Source of the DNA: an uncultured Ruaniaceae bacterium
GTDB taxonomy: Bacteria > Actinomycetota > Actinomycetes > Actinomycetales > Beutenbergiaceae
Assembly: GCA_938004115.1 (NCBI GenBank)
Contig: CALKWS010000273.1
Span: forward strand, 1 to 9,530
DNA length: 9,530 nucleotides
Direction: 5' to 3'
The notes under the pieces are model-generated. The model was not told the DNA's origin, made no database searches, and saw nothing but the letters and a program-made list of their open reading frames with translations. Numbering within the stretch: the stretch's first letter is position 1; the number at the start of each line of letters is the position of its first letter. Shown here in pieces: positions 1 to 6,425 of this stretch. Both the position numbers and the translations under genes were made by a program.

Positions 1-692
1 CCCAGGGCCACGGTCATGATGTCCAGTTGGGAGGTGAACAGCAGCGGTGTGGTGAACTCCACCCAGGACAGGATGAAGCCGAGGATGAGCACCGCGAAGA
101 TTCCCGGTCGCATCAGCGGCATGTAGATGCGGGTGAGCGTCTGCATGGTGCTGGCCCCGTCGAGGCGGGCGGCTTCCTCCACCTCCATCGGCACCGACCG
201 CACGAACGTGCCCATGATGAAGATCATGATCGGCAGCACGAACGCGGTGTAGGGGATGATCAGCCCGATGCGGGTATCGAACAGGCCCAGGTTCACCCAC
301 ATGATGTACAGCGGGATGATGAACAGCAGCGTGGGGAACACGTACACCGCGGCCAGGGCTCCCATGATCAAGCGGCCCCCGGGCACCCGGGTGCGGTACA
401 GCGCGTAGGCCGCCGGACCCGCCAGGGCCGCACCGAGGAACGCCGCGGTCAGCGCCACGATCATGCTGTTCGCGATCGCCGGGATCAGCGGGACGATGTG
501 CCCGGGGCTGAACAGCGCGGCGTAGTGGGAGAGGTCCACGTCGGTGGGCAGCAGGTTCAACTGCGGCGAGCGGATCACCGACTCCGGTTGGATGCTGGTG
601 AGCAGCACGCCGTAGAGCGGGAAGCCCATCAGCACCACGATCACCACGGCGGCCACGTACAGACCGACCTGCTTGCGCCGTCGTGCTCTCAT
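1..692 (-). CDS. Carbohydrate ABC transporter permease, MalG-like (CUT1), C-terminus cut by window edge
   Basis: Inner-membrane permease, the second of the pair that forms the channel of a sugar-type ABC importer. About 230 codons are present and the C-terminus lies beyond position 1. The protein begins MRARRRKQVGLYVAAVVIVV, a basic N-tail followed by a first membrane segment (about residues 9-31). Further hydrophobic segments lie near 74-98, 108-132, 142-165 and 197-216. The EAA loop that docks on the ATPase is clear at residues 172-197 (EEAARLDGAS, then MPLMRPG). The ATG overlaps the TGA of the upstream permease by 4 bp (ATGA) and has a GGGGAG ribosome site about 6 nt before it, so the two are probably translationally coupled. 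The family usually has about 270-300 residues, so roughly 50 are missing. The class is near certain from the EAA loop and the position after a MalF-like gene; the transported sugar or conjugate cannot be told. Confidence 0.93.
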   Translation of the reverse strand, partial: MRARRRKQVGLYVAAVVIVVLMGFPLYGVLLTSIQPESVIRSPQLNLLPTDVDLSHYAALFSPGHIVPLIPAIANSMIVALTAAFLGAALAGPAAYALYRTRVPGGRLIMGALAAVYVFPTLLFIIPLYIMWVNLGLFDTRIGLIIPYTAFVLPIMIFIMGTFVRSVPMEVEEAARLDGASTMQTLTRIYMPLMRPGIFAVLILGFILSWVEFTTPLLFTSQLDIMTVAL

Positions 693-1651
693 GATTCTCC
701 CCTCGAGGTGGTCAGCGCCTTGCGGACCAGACCCAGCACGGCGATCACCAGCACGGTGATCGCGGTGAGCAGCCACGCGATCGCGGCGGCGGCGCCGAAG
801 CGGAAGTTCTCGAAGCCCTCCTGGTAGACCAGGTAGTTCAAGGTGGTGGTCGCTCCCCCGGGCCCACCACGGGTGAGCACGAAGATCACGTCGAAGGTCT
901 TCATCGCCCAGACGAACAGGAAGACCATCACCGGCAGCACGGTGGGCATCAGTTGCGGCAGGGTGATGTGCCGCAGCCGCTGCCAGGCACCCGCGCCGTC
1001 CACCTGCGCCGCTTCGAGGGTGCTGGTGGGGATCGTCTGCAGGCCGGCGAGCAGGAACAGGGTGGCGAACGGGATCCACCGCCACGCCTCGGCGATCACC
1101 AGGGAATGCAGCGCCAGCACCGGGTCGCCCAGCCAGATGGTGTCCGAGGGCAGGTTCACCAGGGCCAGGATCTTGTTGATGAAGCCGAACTCGGGCTGGA
1201 ACATCTGGCCCCAGAGCACCCCGCCCACCACGGGAGGAACCGCCCAGGGCAGCAACACCACGATGCGCACGAAGGTTCGCCCGCGGAAGGGTTGGTTGAG
1301 CACCATGGCGATGAACAACGCGGGCACCAGGGTCACCACCACGACCATGAACCCGAAGTACAGGGTCCGCAGCAGGGTGGGCATGAACGCGGCGGAGCCG
1401 ATCACCCGGGTGAAGTTGTCCAGGCCGACGAACGACTCGACGCTGTAGGTGGCGATGTCGATGCTGGTGAAGGCATAGACCAGCGTGGTGACCATCGGGT
1501 ACAGGTACACGCCGGCCACGAGCAGCAGGGCGGGGACGACGAGGGCGAGTCCGGTCATCCGCTCGCGGCGCAGGGCCGAACCGGCGGTATGTTCCGGTTC
1601 GGCCCTGGCCGCACGAGCAGCCGGCGCCGGGGGCGGGGCTGTCTGGGTCAA
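689..1651 (-). CDS. Carbohydrate ABC transporter permease, MalF-like (CUT1)
   Basis: Inner-membrane permease, 320 residues, partner of the MalG-like protein. An Ala/Pro/Arg-rich cytoplasmic tail (1-33) is followed by membrane segments near 34-60, 93-118, 127-150, 178-203, 236-258 and 287-309. The EAA loop is at about residues 213-236 (EAAQVDGAGAWQRL, then ITLPQLMP), and the conserved TRGGPGGAT stretch is at 260-268. The start is taken as TTG overlapping the TGA of the binding-protein gene by 4 bp (TTGA). It is the first start-type codon in this frame after an in-frame TGA 33 nt upstream. Met32 (RERMTGLAL) is an alternative start but would lose most of the usual cytoplasmic tail. No strong ribosome site precedes the TTG, so translation is probably by coupling from the upstream gene. 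No ATPase gene is in view; in many actinobacteria a shared MsiK-type ATPase serves such importers (known for the group, not visible here). Confidence 0.94.
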   Translation of the reverse strand: MTQTAPPPAPAARAARAEPEHTAGSALRRERMTGLALVVPALLLVAGVYLYPMVTTLVYAFTSIDIATYSVESFVGLDNFTRVIGSAAFMPTLLRTLYFGFMVVVVTLVPALFIAMVLNQPFRGRTFVRIVVLLPWAVPPVVGGVLWGQMFQPEFGFINKILALVNLPSDTIWLGDPVLALHSLVIAEAWRWIPFATLFLLAGLQTIPTSTLEAAQVDGAGAWQRLRHITLPQLMPTVLPVMVFLFVWAMKTFDVIFVLTRGGPGGATTTLNYLVYQEGFENFRFGAAAAIAWLLTAITVLVIAVLGLVRKALTTSRGES

Positions 1652-2970
1652 GAGCGTTCGCTCACAATCTGTGCGGCAGCGTCATCCAGTGCTGCGTCGA
1701 TGCTGGTGGAATCGGTGAGCACGGCGTGGATCTGGTCCGCGAGGATGCCCCGCCACATCGCCGAATCGGGGCTGAAGCCGTAGTCGACGGGGTACTCGTA
1801 GGACTGCACCACGGCCTCGTTGACCGGGTACTGCTCGAGGACCTCGGGGTCCAGGTTCGCCTCGGTGGACGGGGTGGCCCATCCGGCCAGGGCGATCTGC
1901 TTCTGCACCTCCGGGCTCAGCACGTACTCCAGGAACCGTTCGGCCTCGGCCTGGTTCTCCGAGAAGACCGGGATGCCGAGGAACTCCGATCCGTCCACCG
2001 AGGCGCTGGTCTCCACCGCCGGCTGCGGCGCGTACCCGTTGGCGCCGGCGATCTCCGACTCCTCGGGGTCGTTGGCCACACCGGCCATGAACGGGTAGGT
2101 GAAGAAGAAGCCTCGGGTGCCGTTGAGGAACGCCGGGGAGGCATCGAACACCCAGGTGTAGGTGGTGGCCGCAGGGTCCACCACCTGGTGGGTGTGCAGC
2201 AGGTCGTACAACTTCTCGGTGGCCGCACGGCCGGCGTCGGAGTTGAAGGCGGGCTGCCCGTCCTCGTCGAACCACGTCCCGCCGTGCATCTGCAGCAGCG
2301 AGCCCCAGGTGTTGAGGACCGCGGTGTCCGCCCAGGCATCGGTGAACCCGTACACCTGTTGGCCGTTGATCGTGGTAGTCAACTCCTTGGCGTACTCCAC
2401 GAAGGTGTCCCAGGAGTCCTGCTGGGCGTGCCAGTCGGTCGGCGCCTCGGGGTCCAGTCCCACCTCCTCAAGAAGGTTCTTGTTCCAGTGCATGATCGGG
2501 GCGCCCACGTTCCACGGCACCGCGAGGTACTGGCCGTCGGACACGGCGGCGGTCATGGTGCGCTCCATGAAGCCCTCGCTCTGGGTGTAGGACTCCATCA
2601 GCGCGGAGATGTCGGCGAGCCACTGCCGGTCGGCCATCTCCTGGACCACCTCGGCGGTGAGGAACACCGTGTCCCACTGGGAGCGGCGGGCCATGAAGGC
2701 GTTGGTGAGCACGTTGCGCAGATCGGGGGTGGTGGCGTGTTCCACGGTCAGGTCGATGTCGAGGTCGCCCGTGTGGGTCCGGGCCGCGTCCTCCACGGGG
2801 GTCATGTGGGAGCCCAGCAGCAGGCTCAGCGCCCCGGTGAGTTCGCCGCTCTCCTGCGCCGAGCCGGAGTCGCGGCCGCATGCGGCGAGCAGACCGAGGA
2901 GTGCCAGGCTGCTCGAGCCGGCCAGGAAGTGGCGACGGTTGAGCGAGCGGGGGGTAACTGCCTTGTTCAT
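1648..2970 (-). CDS. Extracellular solute-binding lipoprotein (family 1), ABC importer
   Basis: Substrate-capturing lipoprotein of the importer, 440 residues, expected on the outer face of the membrane. The N-terminus carries a twin-arginine-like signal (NRRHFLAGSS, R12-R13), a hydrophobic core at 16-30 and a lipobox LLAAC ending in Cys31, so it is probably exported folded by Tat and lipidated. The mature part has features of family 1 sugar-binding proteins: AVPWNVGAPIMHWNKNLL near 150-167 matches the usual 'VP...NKdLLeeaGL' stretch, and a C-terminal part aligns with 'A..FleYvlSpEvQ'. Aromatic-rich segments (AWADTAVLNTWG, GGTWFD) may line the pocket. The ATG has GGAG about 8 nt upstream. It is the first gene of a three-gene transport operon with 4-bp overlaps. 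Family 1 proteins usually bind sugars or sugar conjugates, sometimes polyols or glycerophosphodiesters; the ligand here is unknown. Confidence 0.93.
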   Translation of the reverse strand: MNKAVTPRSLNRRHFLAGSSSLALLGLLAACGRDSGSAQESGELTGALSLLLGSHMTPVEDAARTHTGDLDIDLTVEHATTPDLRNVLTNAFMARRSQWDTVFLTAEVVQEMADRQWLADISALMESYTQSEGFMERTMTAAVSDGQYLAVPWNVGAPIMHWNKNLLEEVGLDPEAPTDWHAQQDSWDTFVEYAKELTTTINGQQVYGFTDAWADTAVLNTWGSLLQMHGGTWFDEDGQPAFNSDAGRAATEKLYDLLHTHQVVDPAATTYTWVFDASPAFLNGTRGFFFTYPFMAGVANDPEESEIAGANGYAPQPAVETSASVDGSEFLGIPVFSENQAEAERFLEYVLSPEVQKQIALAGWATPSTEANLDPEVLEQYPVNEAVVQSYEYPVDYGFSPDSAMWRGILADQIHAVLTDSTSIDAALDDAAAQIVSERS

Positions 2971-2993
2971 CGTGTTTCTCCAAGTGCCATGTC

Positions 2994-3010
2994 TAGGCTT
3001 TCCACGCCTA
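2994..3010. repeat. Small inverted repeat in the leader of the binding-protein gene
   Basis: TAGGC (2994-2998) and GCCTA (3006-3010) form a perfect 5-bp stem around a 7-nt loop (TTTCCAC). It lies 24-40 bp before the ATG of the binding-protein gene. It could be a leader hairpin or an operator half-site pair, and its loop is one base off the WTCCAYT core seen in the other intergenic regions. It is short enough to be chance. Confidence 0.3.
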
Positions 3011-3075
3011 TGTGAAACGGGGGACTCGCCGGATCTTCGTCACCTCGACCTGCCTGGACGAGACACCGTCCAGCG

Positions 3076-3133
3076 TGTTGCAGGTTCCGTATATCCACTC
3101 TGACGCCGTTCTGCTTGATGCAACATTGAGTTC
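3076..3133 (-). promoter_or_regulatory. Putative control region of the ABC operon: inverted repeat plus spaced GTTC motifs
   Basis: TGTTGCA (3076-3082) and TGCAACA (3119-3125) are a perfect 7-bp inverted repeat with a 36-bp spacer. GTTC occurs three times in the same orientation at 3084, 3108 and 3130, spaced 24 and 22 bp. Between them, ATCCACTCTGAC (3093-3104) matches the WTCCAYT core found before the aminotransferase, RidA and second M81 genes. On the minus strand the segment reads GTCAGAGTGGATATACGGAAC, and GTCAGA also starts the 7881 element. I see no convincing -35/-10 pair, though GATATA is a possible -10. It sits about 110-160 bp before the ATG, where a promoter and operators for the transport operon would be expected. 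Confidence 0.4.
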
Positions 3134-3190
3134 ACGTAACGATATGGCATGGCCGAGGTGGGTGTCAATCGCGACATCGTGCACCCGGGA

Positions 3191-3215
3191 GCCGCCGGGC
3201 GCGCCGAGGGGCGGC
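3191..3215 (-). terminator. Possible GC-rich stem-loop after the aminotransferase gene
   Basis: GCCGCC (3191-3196) pairs with GGCGGC (3210-3215), with a GC-rich loop that itself contains the palindrome GGCGCGCC. It lies 16-40 bp past the aminotransferase stop on the minus strand. No T-run follows, so it is at best a weak or L-shaped terminator. Such stems also arise by chance at this base composition. Confidence 0.25.
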
Positions 3216-3230
3216 GGGGCATGCTGCGCC

Positions 3231-4571
3231 TCAGCGCCGGGTCGGCGGCGGGCCGTCGGCCAGCGTGGCCCGCAGCGATTCGTCGAACACCGCCACGGTG
3301 TGGGCGATGTCGGCGTCGGTGTGTGCGGTGGAGGTGTACCAGCGCCCTCCGGGAAGGGCGAAGACGCCGCGGCGCAGCATCTGCACCAGGAACCGGTCGT
3401 AGAACTGCTGGTCGGCGCCCATGAAGTCCTCGAACGTGGCCGAGTTCTCCACTCCGATGATGACCTGGGCCACCGGGCCGACCTGGTGCACCGTAGCGGG
3501 CACGCCGTGTGCCGCGAGCGCCGCGGTGAACCCCTCGCGCAGAGCGGCACCGTGCCGCTCGAAGGTCTCATAGACCCCGGGTTCGGACAGCGCCTCCAGG
3601 GTCGCCTTGGCCGCGGCGAGCACCACCGGGTTGCCGTTGTAGGTCCCGGCGTGCACGATCCCGCTGGTGGTCCGGTCCAGGATGGAGGCCTTCCCGGCGA
3701 CTGCGGCCAGCGGATATCCGCCGGCTACCGCCTTGGCGAGCGTCACCAGGTCAGGCTCCACCCCGTACCGCTCGGCGGCCCCGCCCCGGCCCATCCGGAA
3801 ACCGGTGATGACCTCATCGAAGACCAGTACGGTCCCGGTCTCATCGCACAGGCGGCGCAGTTCGTCCAGGAATCCCTCCGGCGGGGCCAGCACGCCGGAG
3901 TTGCACAGCACGGGCTCGCAGAAGACGGCGGCGAACTCCTTGGTCCGCAACAGGTCCGCGACGGCTTGCACGTCCCCCCAGGGAGCGATCGCGACATCCT
4001 CGAGCGCACGGGCGGACTGGCCCGCGCTGCCACGGCCCATGTCCTGGTCGGGCCCGGGCCGGTAGCCCACCAGCATCGCGTCGGTCCAGCCGTGGTAGTG
4101 GCCGCCGAACTTCACGAAGCGATGCCGCCCGGTGGTCCCGCGGGCCAGCCGGAGGGCGATCTGGGCCGCCTCGGAGCCGGTATTGCTCCACAGCACCCGC
4201 TCGGCACCGGGGACCCGCTCGATCACCATCTCGGCCGCCTCGGCCTCCAACAGGTGGCCGGCGCCGTAGGTCGCCCCATGGGGCAGTTGCGCCGCGACCG
4301 CCTCGGTCAGGCCGGGATGGCCGTGACCGAGGATCACCGGACCCCAGCCGAGGACGTAATCGAGGTAGCTGTGGCCGTCCAGGTCGGTGAGCCGGGGGCC
4401 CTGGCCGCCCTGGAAGAACAGCGGGTGCGGGGGCATAGCGGCCCGCAGGCCGGTGGACACCCCGCCCGGGAGGGAGTTCTTCGTCCGCTCCCAGGCCTGC
4501 GCCGACTTGGGCCATGACGAGATGGGGGTAGTTGAACTGGCTGTAGCAGCCGCGGTTCCTGTATTAGCCAA
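3231..4571 (-). CDS. Class III PLP-dependent aminotransferase, glutamate-1-semialdehyde 2,1-aminomutase-like
   Basis: Cytosolic PLP enzyme, 446 residues, the usual length for the family. Visible features in order: the TGSEA phosphate-binding loop (131-135), HYHGW (158-162) where the cofactor ring stacks, EPVLCNSG (219-226), FDEVITGFR (251-259) with Asp252 to pair with the pyridine nitrogen, and TLAKAVAGGYPLAA (277-290) with Lys280 as the Schiff-base lysine. GTYNGNP (309-315) and TSTAHTDADI (413-422) are typical of the aminomutase branch. It is probably not the haem-pathway HemL: no tetrapyrrole genes are near, and it sits between an ABC importer and an M81 hydrolase. A catabolic aminotransferase or 1,2-amino mutase is more likely (inference). 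The start is TTG: an in-frame TAG lies three codons upstream, there is no ATG before Met46, and GGAAAG is about 10 nt before. Residues 2-16 are Ala/Thr/Ser-rich. It has its own promoter in the 321-bp gap upstream. Confidence 0.9.
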   Translation of the reverse strand: MANTGTAAATASSTTPISSWPKSAQAWERTKNSLPGGVSTGLRAAMPPHPLFFQGGQGPRLTDLDGHSYLDYVLGWGPVILGHGHPGLTEAVAAQLPHGATYGAGHLLEAEAAEMVIERVPGAERVLWSNTGSEAAQIALRLARGTTGRHRFVKFGGHYHGWTDAMLVGYRPGPDQDMGRGSAGQSARALEDVAIAPWGDVQAVADLLRTKEFAAVFCEPVLCNSGVLAPPEGFLDELRRLCDETGTVLVFDEVITGFRMGRGGAAERYGVEPDLVTLAKAVAGGYPLAAVAGKASILDRTTSGIVHAGTYNGNPVVLAAAKATLEALSEPGVYETFERHGAALREGFTAALAAHGVPATVHQVGPVAQVIIGVENSATFEDFMGADQQFYDRFLVQMLRRGVFALPGGRWYTSTAHTDADIAHTVAVFDESLRATLADGPPPTRR

Positions 4572-4587
4572 GACGCTCTAACTTTCC

Positions 4588-4653
4588 GTTCGACACGAAC
4601 TCCGGCGTTCTGAAAGCCGGAACGTAGGTTTCAGTACCTGAACTGTAGAGTTC
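4588..4653. promoter_or_regulatory. Operator-like array of GAAC/GTTC half-sites
   Basis: Six GTTC or GAAC tetramers lie in 66 bp: GTTC 4588, GAAC 4597, GTTC 4607, GAAC 4620, GAAC 4640 and GTTC 4650. A near-copy GTTTC is at 4628-4632. Two sites are the same palindrome form, GAAC-N6-GTTC, at 4597-4610 and 4640-4653; the second is a longer perfect repeat, GAACT-GTAG-AGTTC. Starts are spaced close to 10 or 20 bp, so most would face the same side of the helix. The 4640-4653 palindrome covers the -10 box of the aminotransferase promoter, the usual place for a repressor. A nested stem TCCGGC/GCCGGA (4601-4606, 4616-4621) is also present. The local IclR protein is the obvious candidate binder, but this is inference. 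Confidence 0.6.
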
Positions 4654-4670
4654 CATTGGCCGATGGTCAA
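4642..4670 (-). promoter_or_regulatory. Sigma-70-type promoter of the aminotransferase gene
   Basis: On the minus strand, TTGACC (4670-4665) is followed by exactly 17 bp and then TACAGT (4647-4642), close to the TTGACA/TATAAT consensus. Transcription would start near 4635, giving a leader of about 63 nt before the TTG start codon at 4571. This is the best core promoter in the window. Confidence 0.65.
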
Positions 4671-4857
4671 TACGGCTCGGGCGCTCATTTCCCGTCCCGA
4701 CTCCTGTGAGTAGCCACATCGCCCCTCCGCGGCGGATACATGGCCGTGGCACGGGCGCCCGGAGGCCTCGATGGACGCGGGATGGCTAGGGGCTGCGCCG
4801 GGCACGCTCGCCGGTGGCCGCTGCGGTTCGGCCGCCGTGGCTCATCCGGGCCGGGTG

Positions 4858-4897
4858 GCGATGCGGTGCCGGTCAGAGCGATGCGGTGCCGGTCAGA
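4858..4897. repeat. Perfect 20-bp tandem direct repeat across the stop codon of the first M81 gene
   Basis: GCGATGCGGTGCCGGTCAGA occurs twice with no gap, at 4858-4877 and 4878-4897. The right copy contains the TGA stop of the minus-strand M81 gene (4893-4895), so the left copy lies just past the coding region and leaves the protein unchanged. CGGTGCC (4884-4890) can also pair with GGCACCG (4900-4906) around a 9-nt loop spanning the stop. It looks like a recent slippage duplication. Confidence 0.9.
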
Positions 4898-6344
4898 AAG
4901 GCACCGGCGTGGTGGACCGGGGCAGGTCGTGCACGTCCACCGGAGTGATCCCCGGGCCCGCGACCTCGATCACCTCTCCGGCAATGTCCCCCAGCGCACC
5001 GCGCCAGGCGATCGCGCCCTTGACCACGATCGCGCGCGCCCGCGCCGGGTCGATGCCCTGGCTGGTGAACTGCTCGGCGTGGAACGCCGGGGTCCGATCT
5101 GCCATGACCAGGATCTGGATGCCCTCGGCCTCGATGACCGCGGTGGTGCCCATGGAGAACTCCCTGCCGGTCATCCACGGCCCGCTGGTGCGGTACCTCC
5201 CGTCGGTCACGCGCAGGACGCGTCCGCGGATCGGCACCGGTGGCCCGTGCCGGTCGTCGGTCTTGCCGCCCACGAGAGTCTCGATCTGGGCGCCCTCCCC
5301 GAGTTCCTCGGCCAGCCGGGCCACCTGCGGGTCGACGATAGGGACCACTGCGCCGCGCATACCGGCGCGCAGGAGTTCGGTGAGTAGTGCGGTGCCATCA
5401 CCGGGGGTCCCGCCGCCCACGTTGTCGGCCACGTCGACGAGGATCACGGGTGAGCGGGTCGAGGCCGCAGCGCGCCGCACCGCGGTCGCCGGATCGTCCC
5501 GGGCGACCACGAAATCGGCGGCGTGGGCCTCGATGTCCGCGATCGTCTTCTGCAGTACCTCGGCGGCCGCGGCAGCGTGCTCGTCGTCGTGGATCGCCAG
5601 CACGCTCATCCCCGCCCGGGTGACGTCGGAGTAGGCGAATCCGCCCACGACGCACACCCGATGCAATCCGGCCTGCTGGGCGCGGGTGTTGGCGCGGCGC
5701 TGTAGTGCTCGCATCGGGTCGTGGTCGGTGGCCTGCGCGATGGGCGCGACGAGCAGCGGAACCTTGCGGATCTGCGTGCGCAGCGAGGTGCCGGACAGCA
5801 CGGTACCGAGCAGGCCGGCGGCCTCCCGCCCGCGTTCGCGCATGTCCACATGCGGATAGGTGTCGTAACTGACCAGGGCGTCCACCGAGTCGATCAGGGC
5901 CGGGGACGGGTTCGCGTGCAGATCCAGCACCCCGGCGATGGGCAGGTCGCCGACCACGTCGCGGACGGTCTGCACGGCGGTGACCTCGGCGTCGTCGTAC
6001 CCTTCGGCCACCATCGCCCCGTGGAGGTTCAGCAGCACCCCGTCCAGGGCGCCGGCGCGAGCCAGTTCACCGTGGGCACGGTCGAAGAGCTCGGCCATGG
6101 TCTGCTCCTCGATCGGCCCCGAGGGCCAGGCGCCGGCGGAGAAGACCGGGACCAGGTCGAACTCGGCGGCATCCAGGAACCCGCCGATCACCGACCCCAC
6201 ATCGAGGTTGTGCTCGGCCAAGTCGCTGCCGGTGGCGAGTTCGAAGTCGCGGAACTGGTCGATGGTGGTGGGGGCGGCGGAGAAGGTGTTGGTCTCGTGC
6301 CAGAAACCAACGATTCCGATCCGGCGACGGCCGGGAGCGGGCAC
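4893..6344 (-). CDS. M81 family metallopeptidase (MlrC-like), paralogue A
   Basis: Cytosolic metallohydrolase, 483 residues, of the family named after MlrC, which acts on linearised microcystin; most members have unknown substrates. Conserved blocks: HETNTFS (16-22), LNLHGAM (105-111, His108), DLHAN (141-145, Asp141 and His143), YPHVD (163-167, His165), then DNVGGGTPGDGT (307-318) and GGKTD (359-363) of the C-terminal domain. The Asp/His residues of DLHAN and PHVD are the likely zinc ligands (inferred from conservation). No signal peptide is present. It starts with GTG, supported by a strong GGAGG 6-7 nt upstream. It follows the IclR gene by 81 bp with no clear promoter or terminator between them, so the two are probably co-transcribed. 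It lacks the extra C-terminal tail of paralogue B (it ends PVPF). The family is firm; peptidase activity is only inherited from the family name, and amidase or cyclic-amide opening is equally possible. Confidence 0.92.
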   Translation of the reverse strand: MPAPGRRRIGIVGFWHETNTFSAAPTTIDQFRDFELATGSDLAEHNLDVGSVIGGFLDAAEFDLVPVFSAGAWPSGPIEEQTMAELFDRAHGELARAGALDGVLLNLHGAMVAEGYDDAEVTAVQTVRDVVGDLPIAGVLDLHANPSPALIDSVDALVSYDTYPHVDMRERGREAAGLLGTVLSGTSLRTQIRKVPLLVAPIAQATDHDPMRALQRRANTRAQQAGLHRVCVVGGFAYSDVTRAGMSVLAIHDDEHAAAAAEVLQKTIADIEAHAADFVVARDDPATAVRRAAASTRSPVILVDVADNVGGGTPGDGTALLTELLRAGMRGAVVPIVDPQVARLAEELGEGAQIETLVGGKTDDRHGPPVPIRGRVLRVTDGRYRTSGPWMTGREFSMGTTAVIEAEGIQILVMADRTPAFHAEQFTSQGIDPARARAIVVKGAIAWRGALGDIAGEVIEVAGPGITPVDVHDLPRSTTPVPF

Positions 6345-6425
6345 TGGGACCTCCGAAGGTGATCGAGTTTCGTGGGTGGAAGTCGGACGGGTCGAGTTCG
6401 GCGGCTCAGCGGGCGAGCGGACGCG

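Larger units (their letters stand above)
4572..4892. other. Intergenic regulatory gap between the first M81 gene and the aminotransferase
   Basis: This 321-bp gap holds, from left to right, the operator-like array and promoter of the aminotransferase (4588-4670) and a 20-bp tandem repeat at its right end (4858-4897). Between 4671 and 4857 I see no convincing gene, only short shadow frames. There is a small stem, GCGG (4823-4826) with CCGC (4832-4835), in GC-rich sequence. No T-run terminator for the M81 gene was found. The 4575-4700 part is clearly richer in A/T than the flanking genes, as expected for a promoter. Confidence 0.6.

Noticed and set aside
1726..3015. 429-codon open frame on the plus strand opposite the binding-protein gene
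   Set aside because: Same shadow effect; the minus frame encodes a full lipoprotein with signal and lipobox.
3012..4517. 501-codon open frame on the plus strand opposite the aminotransferase
   Set aside because: Its product is Gly/His/Arg/Val-rich with no family features, while the minus frame has a complete PLP enzyme. Long antisense frames are common in DNA this GC-rich.
4564..4805. Short minus-strand frames (62 and 75 codons) over the aminotransferase promoter
   Set aside because: They cross the -35/-10 and operator array, have no ribosome site and resemble no known protein.
4858..4897. CRISPR-like repeat
   Set aside because: Only two adjacent copies with no spacer and no cas genes; it is a tandem duplication.
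6345..6425. Separate promoter for the first M81 gene
   Set aside because: The 81-bp gap after the regulator shows no -35/-10 pair; only a strong GGAGG ribosome site is visible, so co-transcription is simpler.
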